Of a DNA stretch of 64,000 nt, positions 35,709 through 44,996 are shown piece by piece. The notes beneath the pieces were generated by a model that was given only the letters and a program-made list of their open reading frames with translations, was not told the DNA's origin and did not search any database. The stretch is from assembly GCA_947503175.1 (NCBI GenBank), contig CANNCO010000001.1, positions 1,116,001 through 1,180,000 on the forward strand, written 5' to 3'. Within the stretch, counting starts at the first letter, position 1; the number at the start of each line of letters is the position of its first letter. This DNA is from an uncultured Paracoccaceae bacterium. GTDB lineage: Bacteria; Pseudomonadota; Alphaproteobacteria; Rhodobacterales; Rhodobacteraceae. A program made the position numbers and the translations under genes.

Positions 35709-37184
35709 ATGATCACACGGGCGCGCAGATGGGCCGTTCTGGGTCTTGCGGTACTGGCCGCGCTGATCGCGGTGGCGCAGCTGGAGCGGTACCGGGCGGG
35801 TATCACGCTGACGCCGTTTTCCGCCGGAACGACGCCTGCGACGCTCTATCAGGGGGCCGGGGATGGGCCCCTGGTCGTGATCGCGCATGGCTTTGCCGGA
35901 TCGCGGCAGTTGATGGAGGCCTTGTCCCTGACGCTGGCCGGCGCGGGCTTTCGCGTCGCGGCCTTCGATTTCGAGGGTCACGGCAAGAACCCCGTTCCCA
36001 TGTCGGGCGATGTGACGGTTATCGAGGGGACGACCGCCCGGCTGGTCGATGAGACCACGCGTGTCACTGCCGCCGCGCGCGCGATGACGGGGTATGACGG
36101 GCCGGTCGGTCTTGTGGGTCATTCCATGGCCTCCGATATCGTGATCCGCGCCGGGCTGAGAGATCCTTCGACCGGCGCCATTGTCGCGATTTCAATGTAT
36201 TCCGAGGCTGTGACGGCCGACGCGCCAGAGAACCTTCTGATCGTCACCGGTGCGTGGGAGCCGCCCTTGCGCCGCGTCGGATTGGAAGCGTTGCAACTGG
36301 TCGATCCCGACGCCCAAGAAAACCAGACGGTGCAATCGGGCAACGTGCTGCGTCGGGCCGTGGTCTCGCCCTATGTGGAGCATCTGGGCGTCCTCTATAG
36401 CCCCACGACGCTGGCCGAGACGCGGGACTGGCTGCGCACGGCGCTGAACCATGCCGGCACGTCGGAACCGGCGGCGACCGGCCCCTGGGTGCTTTTGCTC
36501 ATGGGTGCGCTTGTTCTTCTGATCCGGCCCGTGTCGCGGCTTCTGCCACTGCAGAGACCGTCTCTGGAACCGATCGGGACCCGGCCGTTCGTGATGGCCC
36601 TTATTGTGCCCGGGTTGATCGCCGCCACCGTTACGGCATTCGTTCCTGTCGCCTTCCTGCCGGTTCTGGTGGCCGATGCGCTTGCCCTGCATCTGGCCGT
36701 CATGGGCGGCTTGCAACTGGCCTATCTGGCCTGGCTAGGGCATCGCCCCCGTTGGCAGGGTTGGGCCGGGATTGCCGTCCTTCTGATCCTTGGTCTGGTC
36801 GTTTTCGGCCTTGCTATGGATCGATATGTGGCGAGCTTCCTGCCCACGCCCGAGCGCCTTGCGGTCATCGCCGTTCTGGCGCTTGGCACACTGCCCTTCA
36901 TGCTGGCGGATGCGATGCTGAGCGATGCGGGACACGCACGGCTGTGGCGGCGTCTTGCCCTGCGCGCCGCCCTTTTCATCTCGCTGACTCTCGCCATTCT
37001 GGTCGACCCGGAACGGCTTTTCTTCATCGCCCTGATCTTTCCGGTGCTCCTTCTGTTCTACCTCGTTCACGGGCTGATGGGCCGCTGGATCGGGCAGCGC
37101 AGCGGGCCACTGGCCCCCGGTGTGTCGCTGGGCCTGATCCTCGCCTGGGCGCTTGGCGTCAGCTTCCCGATGTTCGCAGGCTAG
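35709..37184 (+). CDS. Alpha/beta hydrolase fused to a multi-pass membrane domain
   Basis: A 491-residue protein with two parts. Residues 1-25 form a signal anchor. Residues 50-235 form an alpha/beta hydrolase: oxyanion HGF, FDFEGHGKNP, and the nucleophile elbow GHSMAS with S139. From about 250 to the end there are roughly seven or eight hydrophobic helices. The hydrolase part should sit on the outer face of the membrane. The substrate is unknown; a lipid or polymer is possible. It starts 61 bases after a tRNA and overlaps the convergent kinase gene by four bases. The fusion is not one I recognise from a named family. Confidence 0.7.
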   Translation: MITRARRWAVLGLAVLAALIAVAQLERYRAGITLTPFSAGTTPATLYQGAGDGPLVVIAHGFAGSRQLMEALSLTLAGAGFRVAAFDFEGHGKNPVPMSGDVTVIEGTTARLVDETTRVTAAARAMTGYDGPVGLVGHSMASDIVIRAGLRDPSTGAIVAISMYSEAVTADAPENLLIVTGAWEPPLRRVGLEALQLVDPDAQENQTVQSGNVLRRAVVSPYVEHLGVLYSPTTLAETRDWLRTALNHAGTSEPAATGPWVLLLMGALVLLIRPVSRLLPLQRPSLEPIGTRPFVMALIVPGLIAATVTAFVPVAFLPVLVADALALHLAVMGGLQLAYLAWLGHRPRWQGWAGIAVLLILGLVVFGLAMDRYVASFLPTPERLAVIAVLALGTLPFMLADAMLSDAGHARLWRRLALRAALFISLTLAILVDPERLFFIALIFPVLLLFYLVHGLMGRWIGQRSGPLAPGVSLGLILAWALGVSFPMFAG

Positions 37185-38503
37185 CGCGCCAGCAGAAGAT
37201 CGGCCTGCAGCCCGCCCAGATCGGCGCTGTCTCCAAGCCGCAAGGTACCGCCATGCTGACGGGCGATGTCGCGGACGATCGAGAGGCCAAGGCCCACGCT
37301 GCCGCCCTTGTCGAGATTGCGCGCCGCATCAAGGCGCGAGAACGGCTTGACCGCATCGGCACGCTGATCTTCGGGAATGCCGGGGCCGTTATCCTCGACG
37401 CTGAACCGGACGGAGTTATCGAGCACCGTCACACCGACCCGCACCACCGTGCCGTAGCGCAACGCATTTCCGATGAGGTTGTCCAACGCGCGCTCCACAG
37501 CCATCGGGCGCAAATCGACCATGACCTCGCCCAGTGGCGGCGCATCCAGCGAGATGTTCCAACCGCCCTGCGCCGCACGGTCGACGATTGTCGCCGCCAT
37601 CGCGACCGGATCGACCGGTTCGCGTGTCTCGGTCGCGTCGATCCGCGCGAAGCCAAGGAACGTGTCCAGCATCCGCTCCATCTCTGCGACATCATGGGTC
37701 AGGGCCTGTACGTCGTCATCCTGAGGCAACATCGACAGGCCCAGCTTCAGCCGCGTCAATGGCGTGCGAAGATCGTGGCTGACCCCCGACAGCATGAGCG
37801 TGCGCTGTTCGATATGCCGCTCGATCCGGGCGCGCATCTCCAGAAAAGCCGCGCCCGCCTGCCGCACCTCGGTGGCCCCGGAGGGGCGGTAGGGCACGAC
37901 CTGCCCTTTGCCGAACGCAGCCGCGGCCTCTGCCAGACGCCTGATCGGCCGGACCTGGTTTTTCAGGAACAGGAACGATACGAGCGTCACGACCGCAGAC
38001 ACAAAGACCATCAGCACGAGAAGCTGGTGCGGGTTTGACGCCGAAACCCGGTTTCGGGAGAAGCCCACCACGACCGGGCCGTTGGATGTGTCGACGGCAA
38101 ACCGCACCCGGCGGTCATTGGTCACCAGATCCACCGCGCCGGCCCCCTCCACCTCGCCGGCCAGAACGCGTGTGACCACCCGCCCCGACAGATCGTACCA
38201 GAAGCGCCGTCCTGACAGCTGATCCCCGGCCTCGGCGCGCAGGGTCATGCCAAGCGGGGTTGCCAGTCGTTCCCCGCGTGCAATCGCATCTTCGATATCT
38301 GCCCCCGCCTCGACCTCTTCCAGCACCAGCCGCACCACCGGGATCAGCGAGCGGGTCATCTGTTCGGTGACGTTTTCATAAAGCCGCTGGATGAAAACGT
38401 AGGATACGACAAGCTGAATGGTCAGGATCGGCACCAGAAGGATCAGCGCCGTCCGCCCGAACAAAGAGCGTGGAGAAAGGGATTTAAGCCAGCGGAAAGC
38501 CAT
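37181..38503 (-). CDS. EnvZ-like sensor histidine kinase
   Basis: A 440-residue inner-membrane kinase. Membrane helices are near 17-39 and 160-180, bounding a periplasmic domain of about 120 residues. A HAMP domain follows (181-233), then a HisKA dimer with H243 in SGVSHDLRTPLTRLKLGL, and an HATPase domain with the N box (NLIGNALRYG), G1 (DNGPGIP) and G2 (GGSVGLGLSI). The layout is EnvZ-like, but no response regulator is adjacent. Its partner is presumably encoded elsewhere. The signal is unknown. Confidence 0.88.
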   Translation of the reverse strand: MAFRWLKSLSPRSLFGRTALILLVPILTIQLVVSYVFIQRLYENVTEQMTRSLIPVVRLVLEEVEAGADIEDAIARGERLATPLGMTLRAEAGDQLSGRRFWYDLSGRVVTRVLAGEVEGAGAVDLVTNDRRVRFAVDTSNGPVVVGFSRNRVSASNPHQLLVLMVFVSAVVTLVSFLFLKNQVRPIRRLAEAAAAFGKGQVVPYRPSGATEVRQAGAAFLEMRARIERHIEQRTLMLSGVSHDLRTPLTRLKLGLSMLPQDDDVQALTHDVAEMERMLDTFLGFARIDATETREPVDPVAMAATIVDRAAQGGWNISLDAPPLGEVMVDLRPMAVERALDNLIGNALRYGTVVRVGVTVLDNSVRFSVEDNGPGIPEDQRADAVKPFSRLDAARNLDKGGSVGLGLSIVRDIARQHGGTLRLGDSADLGGLQADLLLAR

Positions 38504-38545
38504 GGCAGAACCCTAAGCATCCCAAGGGCGAAAGCGAAAGCAGGA

Positions 38546-39445
38546 ATGACACAGACCCGCCCCGTTGCCGGTATTGCCGAAGAAGTTCACCCCGGTATTC
38601 GCCGCATCGTCGCGCCGAACCCGTCGCCGATGACCCATTGGGGCACGAACACCTATCTTGTGGGCACCGGCGAGATCACGGTGATCGATCCCGGCCCCGA
38701 CGATCCGGCCCATCTTGCCGCGCTTTGTGCCGGGATCGGCGCGGCGCGGGTCCGGCAGATCCTGATCACCCATGCGCATCGGGACCACAGCCTCGGCGCC
38801 CCGGCACTGTCGGCGGCAACCGGCGCGCCCGTTCTGGCGTTCGGACCGCCGGATGCCGGGCGCAGTGCGGTTATGCGCGCCCTTGCCCGGCGGGGCGGTC
38901 TCGGCGGTGGCGAAGGTGTGGACACCGGATTTGCGCCGGACGCGTTGCTGGGCGACGGGGACGAGATCAAGCTGGAGGAAGAAACACTGACCGCCCTTCA
39001 CACCCCCGGACACTTCGCAGGTCATCTGGCTTTCATGCTGGGCGATGCGGTCTTTACCGGCGATCTGGTGATGGGCTGGGCCTCGACCCTGATCTCGCCA
39101 CCCGATGGCGACCTTGGTGCGTTCATGGCGTCCTGTGCGCGGCTGAGGTCGCTTGGCGCGCGCGTTTTCCTTCCCGGGCATGGCGCCCCCGTGACGGCAG
39201 CAGAAGACCGCATCGACTGGCTGGTCGCCCATCGCAGGACGCGCGAGGCGCAGATCCTGTCAGCCCTCGCCGACGGGTCCGCGACGCCCGCCAAGCTGGC
39301 CGCGCGCATCTACCACGACCAGCCGCCTGCTCTCCTGCCCGCAGCGGCCCGTAACGTTCTGGCGCATCTCATTGATCTGGCGGAAAGAAACGTTGTTGCC
39401 AGCGATGGCCCGATCTCTCCGACGGCACGGTTCTCGGCCCGTTAG
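38546..39445 (+). CDS. Metallo-beta-lactamase-fold hydrolase (LACTB2-like)
   Basis: A 299-residue MBL-fold hydrolase. The metal motif is THAHRDHS (about residues 75-82), with later ligands in HTPGHFAGH, VFTGDLVMG and FLPGHGAP. A C-terminal winged-helix-like tail (LADGSATPAKLAARIYHD) is typical of the LACTB2/YobT group, whose human member is an endoribonuclease. The bacterial substrate is unknown. It is divergent from the kinase across 42 bases. Confidence 0.82.
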   Translation: MTQTRPVAGIAEEVHPGIRRIVAPNPSPMTHWGTNTYLVGTGEITVIDPGPDDPAHLAALCAGIGAARVRQILITHAHRDHSLGAPALSAATGAPVLAFGPPDAGRSAVMRALARRGGLGGGEGVDTGFAPDALLGDGDEIKLEEETLTALHTPGHFAGHLAFMLGDAVFTGDLVMGWASTLISPPDGDLGAFMASCARLRSLGARVFLPGHGAPVTAAEDRIDWLVAHRRTREAQILSALADGSATPAKLAARIYHDQPPALLPAAARNVLAHLIDLAERNVVASDGPISPTARFSAR

Positions 39446-39515
39446 ACAGGTGGCAGAAAGAGCGAATTACCCACTGGACGCGCGTCCGGCGCCTTGTTAT
39501 ATCGCGCACCGGTAT

Positions 39516-39590
39516 TCCGGCGTAGCTCAGCGGTAGAGCAGTTGACTGTTAATCAATTGGTCGTAGGTTCGATCCCTACCGCCGGAGCCA
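39516..39590 (+). tRNA. tRNA-Asn (GTT anticodon)
   Basis: A 75-base cloverleaf with encoded CCA. The acceptor stem is TCCGGCG/CGCCGGA with discriminator G. The anticodon arm reads TTGAC-TGTTAAT-CAATT region with GTT as anticodon. The T loop is TTCGATC. Confidence 0.95.
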
Positions 39591-39713
39591 AACTTCTCAA
39601 AGACTTAGGAGAGATTACGCTGGCGACCTGCTGGGGTGGTGGGCTCAGAGTATGCATAGAACCCAAAGGCTCCGCAGTTAAACTGCTATTTGCGGGCCAT
39701 GGGCTCTGCCGAT

Positions 39714-40532
39714 CTATTTCGCCAAGAATGGCAACGCATGTCCAAGAGCGGTGTCAGGCGACTCCAGTTGAGGCAGGTGCCCCGTGCCCTTCAGGGTTTC
39801 AAACGCCGCCGCAGGCATCAATCCGTGCAATTCGCAGCCACGCTCGAGCGGGATCCATGGATCGTCCTCGCCCCAAAGGATAAGCGTCGGGCAACGCAAG
39901 TTGCCAAACTTCGGTTCAATCTCCGCGGTAAAGCGTTCGTCGGCCTGAGCAAACTGGCGATAAAAGCTGCCTCGCCCTTCATCCGACAACCACGGCCCGA
40001 CAAGCGCCTCCAGATCCTCCGGATCAAGTTCGTTTACGAGCGCGCCGCGGATATAGGCCCTCACCACGGCTTCGTGGATGTGAGGCGGCAGCCCGACGAA
40101 AGCGTCCAAGTGCCGCCCGACATGATCAAAGAACTCCGACCCCCAGGGGCGCATGGCGACCACGTTCATCAGCACGTAGCAGTCGTAATCGCAGCCTTGA
40201 AGCAAATGAGCGCGCAGCGTCGTCGCCCCGCCGAAGTCATGTGCGATAACGGATGGTCGGTCCATTCTCCAGTGGTCCAACATGAACGCAAAAATCTCAC
40301 CCTGAACGTCAAGACCGGTACGCTGATCTGCCCACTTCTCGGAACGTCCGTAGCCGGGCATGTCGTACCAGTGCACGGCAAAGCGTTTGGCCAGTGCAGG
40401 TATCACGCGATGCCACGAAAAGGATGACCAAGGCCAGCCATGGGCGAGCACGAGCGGCGGTCCGGCGCCTGCCGAACCCCAGGCGACCCGACCAGCAGGT
40501 GTCTCGGCAACCTTGTTCAATCTCCAGCTCAT
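39714..40532 (-). CDS. Alpha/beta hydrolase, haloalkane/haloacetate dehalogenase-like
   Basis: A 272-residue alpha/beta hydrolase. The nucleophile is aspartate: D99 in VIAHDFGGA, the form used by haloalkane and haloacetate dehalogenases and epoxide hydrolases. The oxyanion motif is HGWPWSS, the acid is in WGEDDPW, and the catalytic His is in GTGHLPQLE. The cap domain lies between about 125 and 200. The substrate could be a haloacid, haloalkane or epoxide. I use ATG 40532; a longer GTG start at 40568 is possible. It follows the TAXI-TRAP genes on the same strand after a terminator-like hairpin. Confidence 0.78.
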   Translation of the reverse strand: MSWRLNKVAETPAGRVAWGSAGAGPPLVLAHGWPWSSFSWHRVIPALAKRFAVHWYDMPGYGRSEKWADQRTGLDVQGEIFAFMLDHWRMDRPSVIAHDFGGATTLRAHLLQGCDYDCYVLMNVVAMRPWGSEFFDHVGRHLDAFVGLPPHIHEAVVRAYIRGALVNELDPEDLEALVGPWLSDEGRGSFYRQFAQADERFTAEIEPKFGNLRCPTLILWGEDDPWIPLERGCELHGLMPAAAFETLKGTGHLPQLESPDTALGHALPFLAK

Positions 40533-40605
40533 CCAATCCGGAGTAGCACCTACGGCCGCGCAGTGCACAGCCTTTTCCCCTTATCTGTGAACTGAACACT
40601 CAAAG

Positions 40606-40630
40606 CCTGCGGCATTGGCAATGCCGCAGG
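40606..40630 (-). terminator. Stem-loop after the TRAP permease gene
   Basis: CCTGCGGCAT and ATGCCGCAGG form a perfect 10-base-pair stem with a 5-base loop, 41 bases downstream of the permease stop on the minus strand. The following T run is short (CTTTGAG), so it is a probable but imperfect terminator. Confidence 0.6.
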
Positions 40631-40670
40631 GGACCGGCGCCCGGAGGGCCGTATATCGCCCAGATCGTTC

Positions 40671-42665
40671 TTACTGGCCCGGCGCAACCACGTTTCGCGT
40701 GCGGAGGTATTCGAAACCCAACAATGCGCAGACAACGAGGGCGGCCACCGCTGTCGTCCAGAGCGCCGGCGCCACGACCAGGATGACGGCGACAAGCAAC
40801 ACTCCCAGCTTGGGCGGGGACAACGCACGGAAGGCATAGCGTTCGCCCAGAACGGCCATGCAGATGACGGCCACGAGCCCGCCCGCCGCGGCGACCGCCA
40901 CCTGCCATGGCGGCGCGCTTTGCCACAGGACCAGCGCCGGGGCATAGACGAAGACAAACGGCACGATATAGGCAGCCATCCCGAGCCGCATTGCCGTGAA
41001 GCCCGACCTCATCACCGAGGCATTCGCGATCCCCGCCCCGACATAGGCCGCAAGCGCCACCGGCGGTGTGATCGCTGACACTCCGCCCCAGTAATAGCAG
41101 AAGAGATGCGCCACGAGCGGCGGCACACCCATCTCCACGAGGCTGGGCGCCACGAGGGTCGCAGTGATGATGTATACCGATGTCGTTGGAAGTCCGAAGC
41201 TGAGAAAGAGCGAGGCCGCCGCCGCCAGCAGGAGCGCCGGCAAAAGGTTGCCGTCAGCGATGCTGATGATCGATTGCGTCATCAGAAGGCCGATACCTGA
41301 CAGTGCAACGGCACCCACGATGAAACCCACCGCCGCACAGGCGATCGCGGTCGAGACCGTGTTGCGTGCGCCCAGCACCAGCGCATCGATGATGTCCGGA
41401 ATGCTCATCCGTGTATGGGGGCGCAGGGCGCTGATCACGATAACGCCGATGATCGAGAAAAACGCCGCAAAGAGCGGTGTGAAGCCGAAAACCAACATGC
41501 CGATAAGCAGAAAGATCGGCAGCACCAGATGACCATGCGAAAGCACGACCGAGCGCACAATAGGCAGCCTGTCGCGCGGCAACCCCTCCATCCCAAGCTT
41601 GCGCGCCCTGAGATGCACCTGAAGATAGACGGCCGCGTAGTACAGAACTGCCGGCAGGATCGCGCCCAGCGCGACCTGCGCGTAGGGCATCTGCAGGTAT
41701 TCGGCCATGATGAAGGCCGAGGCCCCCATGACGGGCGGCAGGAACTGGCCGCCGCAGGACGCGACGGCCTCGACCGCGGCGGCGAAGTATCCCTTGAAGC
41801 CCAGCCGCTTCATCAGCGGGATGGTGAACACGCCGGTAGAGGCCACATTGGCTGCCGACGAGCCCTGGATCATGCCCATCATGCCGCTGGCGAGAATGCC
41901 CACCTTGGCCGGCCCGCCGGGGCTGTGACCAGCCGCAGCAAAAGCCAGATTGGTGAAGAACGTCGTTGTGCCGGATTTCTGAAGAAAGGCCCCGAAGAGG
42001 ATGAACAGATAGACATATGTCGCCGAAACGCCCACCGCGACGCCGAAGATGCCCTCTGTCGACATATACATCTGGCGGACAATCCGGTCATAGCCAAAGC
42101 CACCATGTGCAAGGACACCCGGCAGGCTTGGCCCAAAGAACAGATAGGCGAGGAAAATCGCCGACAAAATCACCAGGAACATGCCGATGGTCCGGCGCGC
42201 GGCCTCGAGCACGACAAGGCAGAAGATCGTTCCCATGACAATATCGAGCTGCGTGGGAAAGCCGCCCCGCATGATGATATCGAGGTAGTTATACGCGAGA
42301 TAATACGCCGATCCGGCGCCGACCACCGCAAGGGTCACGTCGATGATGCCGGGATTTCCGGCAAGACGCGATTTCGTTGCCGGATAGATCAGAAAGCCCA
42401 GAAACAGCATGAACGCCATGTGGATCGGGCGCTGCTCCATCGCCGGAAGTGGCCGATAGCCGGCAGTGTAGAAGTGAAACAGCGAGGCCAGGACAGCGAC
42501 GACAGTGAAGATAATTGCCCAATACCCGGTCAATTGCCGTGTTGTTGAGGGCGTCTCGCTCTGGCTCTGCAGCGCATCGATGTCGATGATGCCGTCGCCC
42601 TCGAGTTCAGGGCGTTGCCAGTCATGTGTACCGTCTTGCCCTGATCGAGACTTTTTCTGAGCCAT
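40671..42665 (-). CDS. TAXI-type TRAP transporter, fused DctQ-DctM permease
   Basis: A 664-residue inner-membrane permease of the TRAP type that imports organic acids using the ion gradient. The N-terminal 4-helix DctQ-like part (about 45-170) is fused to a DctM-like part of about 12 helices with the signature ILASGMMGMIQGSSAANVAS and GQFLPPVMGASAFIMAEYL. The fused form pairs with TAXI receptors, and one is encoded 80 bases upstream. The N-terminal 45 residues are cytoplasmic and charged. The substrate is unknown. Confidence 0.9.
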   Translation of the reverse strand: MAQKKSRSGQDGTHDWQRPELEGDGIIDIDALQSQSETPSTTRQLTGYWAIIFTVVAVLASLFHFYTAGYRPLPAMEQRPIHMAFMLFLGFLIYPATKSRLAGNPGIIDVTLAVVGAGSAYYLAYNYLDIIMRGGFPTQLDIVMGTIFCLVVLEAARRTIGMFLVILSAIFLAYLFFGPSLPGVLAHGGFGYDRIVRQMYMSTEGIFGVAVGVSATYVYLFILFGAFLQKSGTTTFFTNLAFAAAGHSPGGPAKVGILASGMMGMIQGSSAANVASTGVFTIPLMKRLGFKGYFAAAVEAVASCGGQFLPPVMGASAFIMAEYLQMPYAQVALGAILPAVLYYAAVYLQVHLRARKLGMEGLPRDRLPIVRSVVLSHGHLVLPIFLLIGMLVFGFTPLFAAFFSIIGVIVISALRPHTRMSIPDIIDALVLGARNTVSTAIACAAVGFIVGAVALSGIGLLMTQSIISIADGNLLPALLLAAAASLFLSFGLPTTSVYIITATLVAPSLVEMGVPPLVAHLFCYYWGGVSAITPPVALAAYVGAGIANASVMRSGFTAMRLGMAAYIVPFVFVYAPALVLWQSAPPWQVAVAAAGGLVAVICMAVLGERYAFRALSPPKLGVLLVAVILVVAPALWTTAVAALVVCALLGFEYLRTRNVVAPGQ

Positions 42666-42694
42666 TTAAACCGTCCGGAGATGTCATAGCCGAC

Positions 42695-42720
42695 AGAGGG
42701 CCGCCGAGAAACGGCCCTCT
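42695..42720 (-). promoter_or_regulatory. Intercistronic stem-loop between TAXI receptor and permease
   Basis: AGAGGGCCG and CGGCCCTCT form a perfect 9-base-pair stem with an 8-base loop. It has no T run on the minus strand. Such hairpins commonly stabilise the abundant receptor mRNA relative to the permease part; that role is inferred. Confidence 0.55.
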
Positions 42721-42745
42721 GTTTGGGGATCGAAAGGGATGTGTC

Positions 42746-43705
42746 CTACATCAGACCCAGTTCGCGGTAATAACGCTCTGCCCCCGGATGCAACGGAAAC
42801 GGCAGCCCGCTCGTGGCGTTTTCCAGCGTCATGAACTCGGCCAGCGGATGCACCCCTATCAGCCGCTCCTGGTTCTCGAACATGGATTTGGTTAGTTCAT
42901 ATATCATGTCATCGGACATGCCGGTATGCGTCGCGAACGTGATCGGTGAGGCGAAAGACTCCACCGCGAAATCTCCAAACGGGTTGGCCGAGGCCGGGAT
43001 CGTATATGGATAGTCGAGCCCCTCTGCCGTCATGAACTCGATAACGTCGGCGTCTATGTCGAGAGGACGGGCAAGTCCGGTATCGGCGACCTGCTGGATC
43101 GAGGCCGAACCCGGTGCATCGGGCCACATCATCGCATCGATCTGACGGTTGCGAATCTGGTCGATCGCGGCCTGATGCACGGTGAACTCGGGCTGGATAT
43201 CGGCATAGGTCCAGCCCTTGTACTCCATGATCATCCGCCACCACGCCTCGGCGGCGCCACCCTGGCTTCCGACCGATACCCGCATGCCCTGAAGGTCATC
43301 GATGGACTGAATGTCCTCGTTGACCACAATGAACCACTGCGGATTGGGATAGACTGTCGCGATGGCGCGCAGGCCCTCGTAGCGGCCCGCTGGGCGATCC
43401 TCGAACCGACCGGTATTCGTATAGGCCTGCTGGCCGACGCTTCCCGACAGATAGGAGACCTCCACTTGCTGATCGGCGAGCAGATCGAGGTTTTCCACAG
43501 ATCCGCCGGTGGCCTGAATCGAGGCCTGAACACCGTCGACCGTGTCGTTATAGATCGCAGCCAGACCGCCACCCAAACGGTAATAGTTGCCACCCGATCC
43601 ACCGGTTGCAATCCGGATAAAGCTGTCATCGGCCATGGCCGATTGCGGTGCGCCGAGCGTGAACGTTGCAGCGGCAAGCCCTGCGATAAGTAATCTCTGG
43701 ATCAT
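42746..43705 (-). CDS. TAXI-family TRAP transporter solute receptor
   Basis: A 319-residue periplasmic receptor. The signal peptide is residues 1-25 (cleavage after AMA). The TAXI family signature IATGGSGGNYYRLGGGLA follows near residue 33, and the second lobe carries MRVSVGSQGGAAEAWWRMI. The ligand is unknown; the TAXI family includes glutamate and other organic acid receptors. GGGGAGG precedes the start, and a putative operator lies 37-61 bases upstream. Confidence 0.9.
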   Translation of the reverse strand: MIQRLLIAGLAAATFTLGAPQSAMADDSFIRIATGGSGGNYYRLGGGLAAIYNDTVDGVQASIQATGGSVENLDLLADQQVEVSYLSGSVGQQAYTNTGRFEDRPAGRYEGLRAIATVYPNPQWFIVVNEDIQSIDDLQGMRVSVGSQGGAAEAWWRMIMEYKGWTYADIQPEFTVHQAAIDQIRNRQIDAMMWPDAPGSASIQQVADTGLARPLDIDADVIEFMTAEGLDYPYTIPASANPFGDFAVESFASPITFATHTGMSDDMIYELTKSMFENQERLIGVHPLAEFMTLENATSGLPFPLHPGAERYYRELGLM

Positions 43706-43741
43706 CTGTTTCCTCCCCGGAAGTGTTGCTGTTGGTCATTT

Positions 43742-43766
43742 ATGTCCTATGCATACACTAGACATT
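43742..43766 (-). promoter_or_regulatory. Putative GntR operator upstream of the TAXI receptor
   Basis: ATGTC and GACAT flank this 25-base site. It contains ACACTAGACATT (43755-43766), identical to a 12-base word at 45803-45814 in the divergent promoter of the GntR gene. Binding by that regulator is inferred. Confidence 0.5.
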
Positions 43767-43889
43767 ATGAGCGCATCATGACCTCGGGCAAGGCTTTTTT
43801 GCGCTTTTTCTGCATAAATGCGGTGCGTCTCCGATCATCCCTTTGAAAAACCGCTGTACGGCGCAGCTTGAGGCCGGGTTTGCGCCCGC

Positions 43890-44996
43890 TCATGCCTGCG
43901 GCGTTTCGCGGGTTGGCGCGCCGAACGCGGGCAGGTCGAACCGCTGGCGCAGCGCGGCAAAGCGACGGATCGTCTGCGGATCGAGTGGAATGCCTCCACG
44001 GCGGCGTCGCTCAGCTTCCGCCCATTCGCGATCACCCGGGGCCATCACGGTTTGACCATCCGCACTGGCCGAACTGCGCAGAGAGTCGACATAGTTTTTC
44101 ATTCTCCTGGCGAAATCCTCGCGTCCGACGAAGGCCTCTGGATCGAAGGCCATGACAAACGCACCCATACATCGCGGGGTCGTCACGTCCTCGCCCTCCA
44201 TCGGCAGGATCGCCGCGCTCAGCGTCATGCCAGTGAGCATGGCACTAAATATCTCCACCAGACCGGCAAGCCCCGCGCCCTTGTAGGAAAAGGCGCCCCC
44301 AAGCGGCACCAACATCGAGGCGCGCATCGCATCGGTTGTGTCGGCACCTGTCTCGGCCGAAGCGACGTCTGCGGGCAATGCTGTGCCGAGGCTCCGATGC
44401 AGCATGATGCGGTTGTAGGGGATTGCGCTTGTCGCCATGTCAAGAAGCCAGGGCCGCTGGCCGTCAACCGGTGCGGCCATGGCAATGGGGTTGGTACCGT
44501 GAAACGGCGTGGCCCCGCCATGCAGCCGGACAAAGGCGTCGGAATTGCAGACGGCAAGACCGATGAGACCCGCCTCGGCGGCCTGCAAGGCATAGAAACC
44601 CGCCGGGCCAAAATGCGACGAATTCCGGATCGCGACCGAACCCGTTCCAGCCTCCTTGGCCAAGGCAATCGCACGCTCCATCGCGACCGAGGTCGCCAGC
44701 GCGCCATGGCCGTGGTCACCGTTGAGGGTTGCGACCGCGACCCGTCCGGGATCGAAGCTCATATGAGGAGCCGGGTTGACGCGCCCGCCTTCGATCACGC
44801 GCACGTAATGGTTCAAAAGACGCACCCCATGGCTGTCGATGCCATGGATTGAGCCGTGAATCATCGCCCGCGTCGCGGCTTCGGCGGTCGCCTTGTCCGC
44901 GCCCGCGCGCGAAAGCGCGGCGAAGCAGAACGCTGCAAGCTCTGCCTCGCTGACCCGGGTCGCTTGCGCATCGGTTTTTGCCCTCGTGTCGCTCAC
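43890..44996 (-). CDS. Ldh-family (malate/L-lactate/ureidoglycolate type) dehydrogenase
   Basis: A 368-residue NAD(P)-dependent dehydrogenase of the Ldh2/YlbC fold, distinct from Rossmann lactate dehydrogenases. Signature parts are GIDSHGVRLLNHYV, NSSHFGPAGFYALQAAEAG and NPIAMAAP. Members oxidise 2-hydroxy acids such as malate, lactate, ureidoglycolate or sulfolactate; which one applies is not evident. Its start overlaps the SDR stop by four bases (ATGA). Confidence 0.82.
   Translation of the reverse strand: MSDTRAKTDAQATRVSEAELAAFCFAALSRAGADKATAEAATRAMIHGSIHGIDSHGVRLLNHYVRVIEGGRVNPAPHMSFDPGRVAVATLNGDHGHGALATSVAMERAIALAKEAGTGSVAIRNSSHFGPAGFYALQAAEAGLIGLAVCNSDAFVRLHGGATPFHGTNPIAMAAPVDGQRPWLLDMATSAIPYNRIMLHRSLGTALPADVASAETGADTTDAMRASMLVPLGGAFSYKGAGLAGLVEIFSAMLTGMTLSAAILPMEGEDVTTPRCMGAFVMAFDPEAFVGREDFARRMKNYVDSLRSSASADGQTVMAPGDREWAEAERRRRGGIPLDPQTIRRFAALRQRFDLPAFGAPTRETPQA

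Noticed and set aside
35572-39590. Two tRNA genes flanking about 4 kb as possible island attachment sites
   Set aside because: No integrase, no duplicated tRNA 3' end, and the genes between have ordinary composition.
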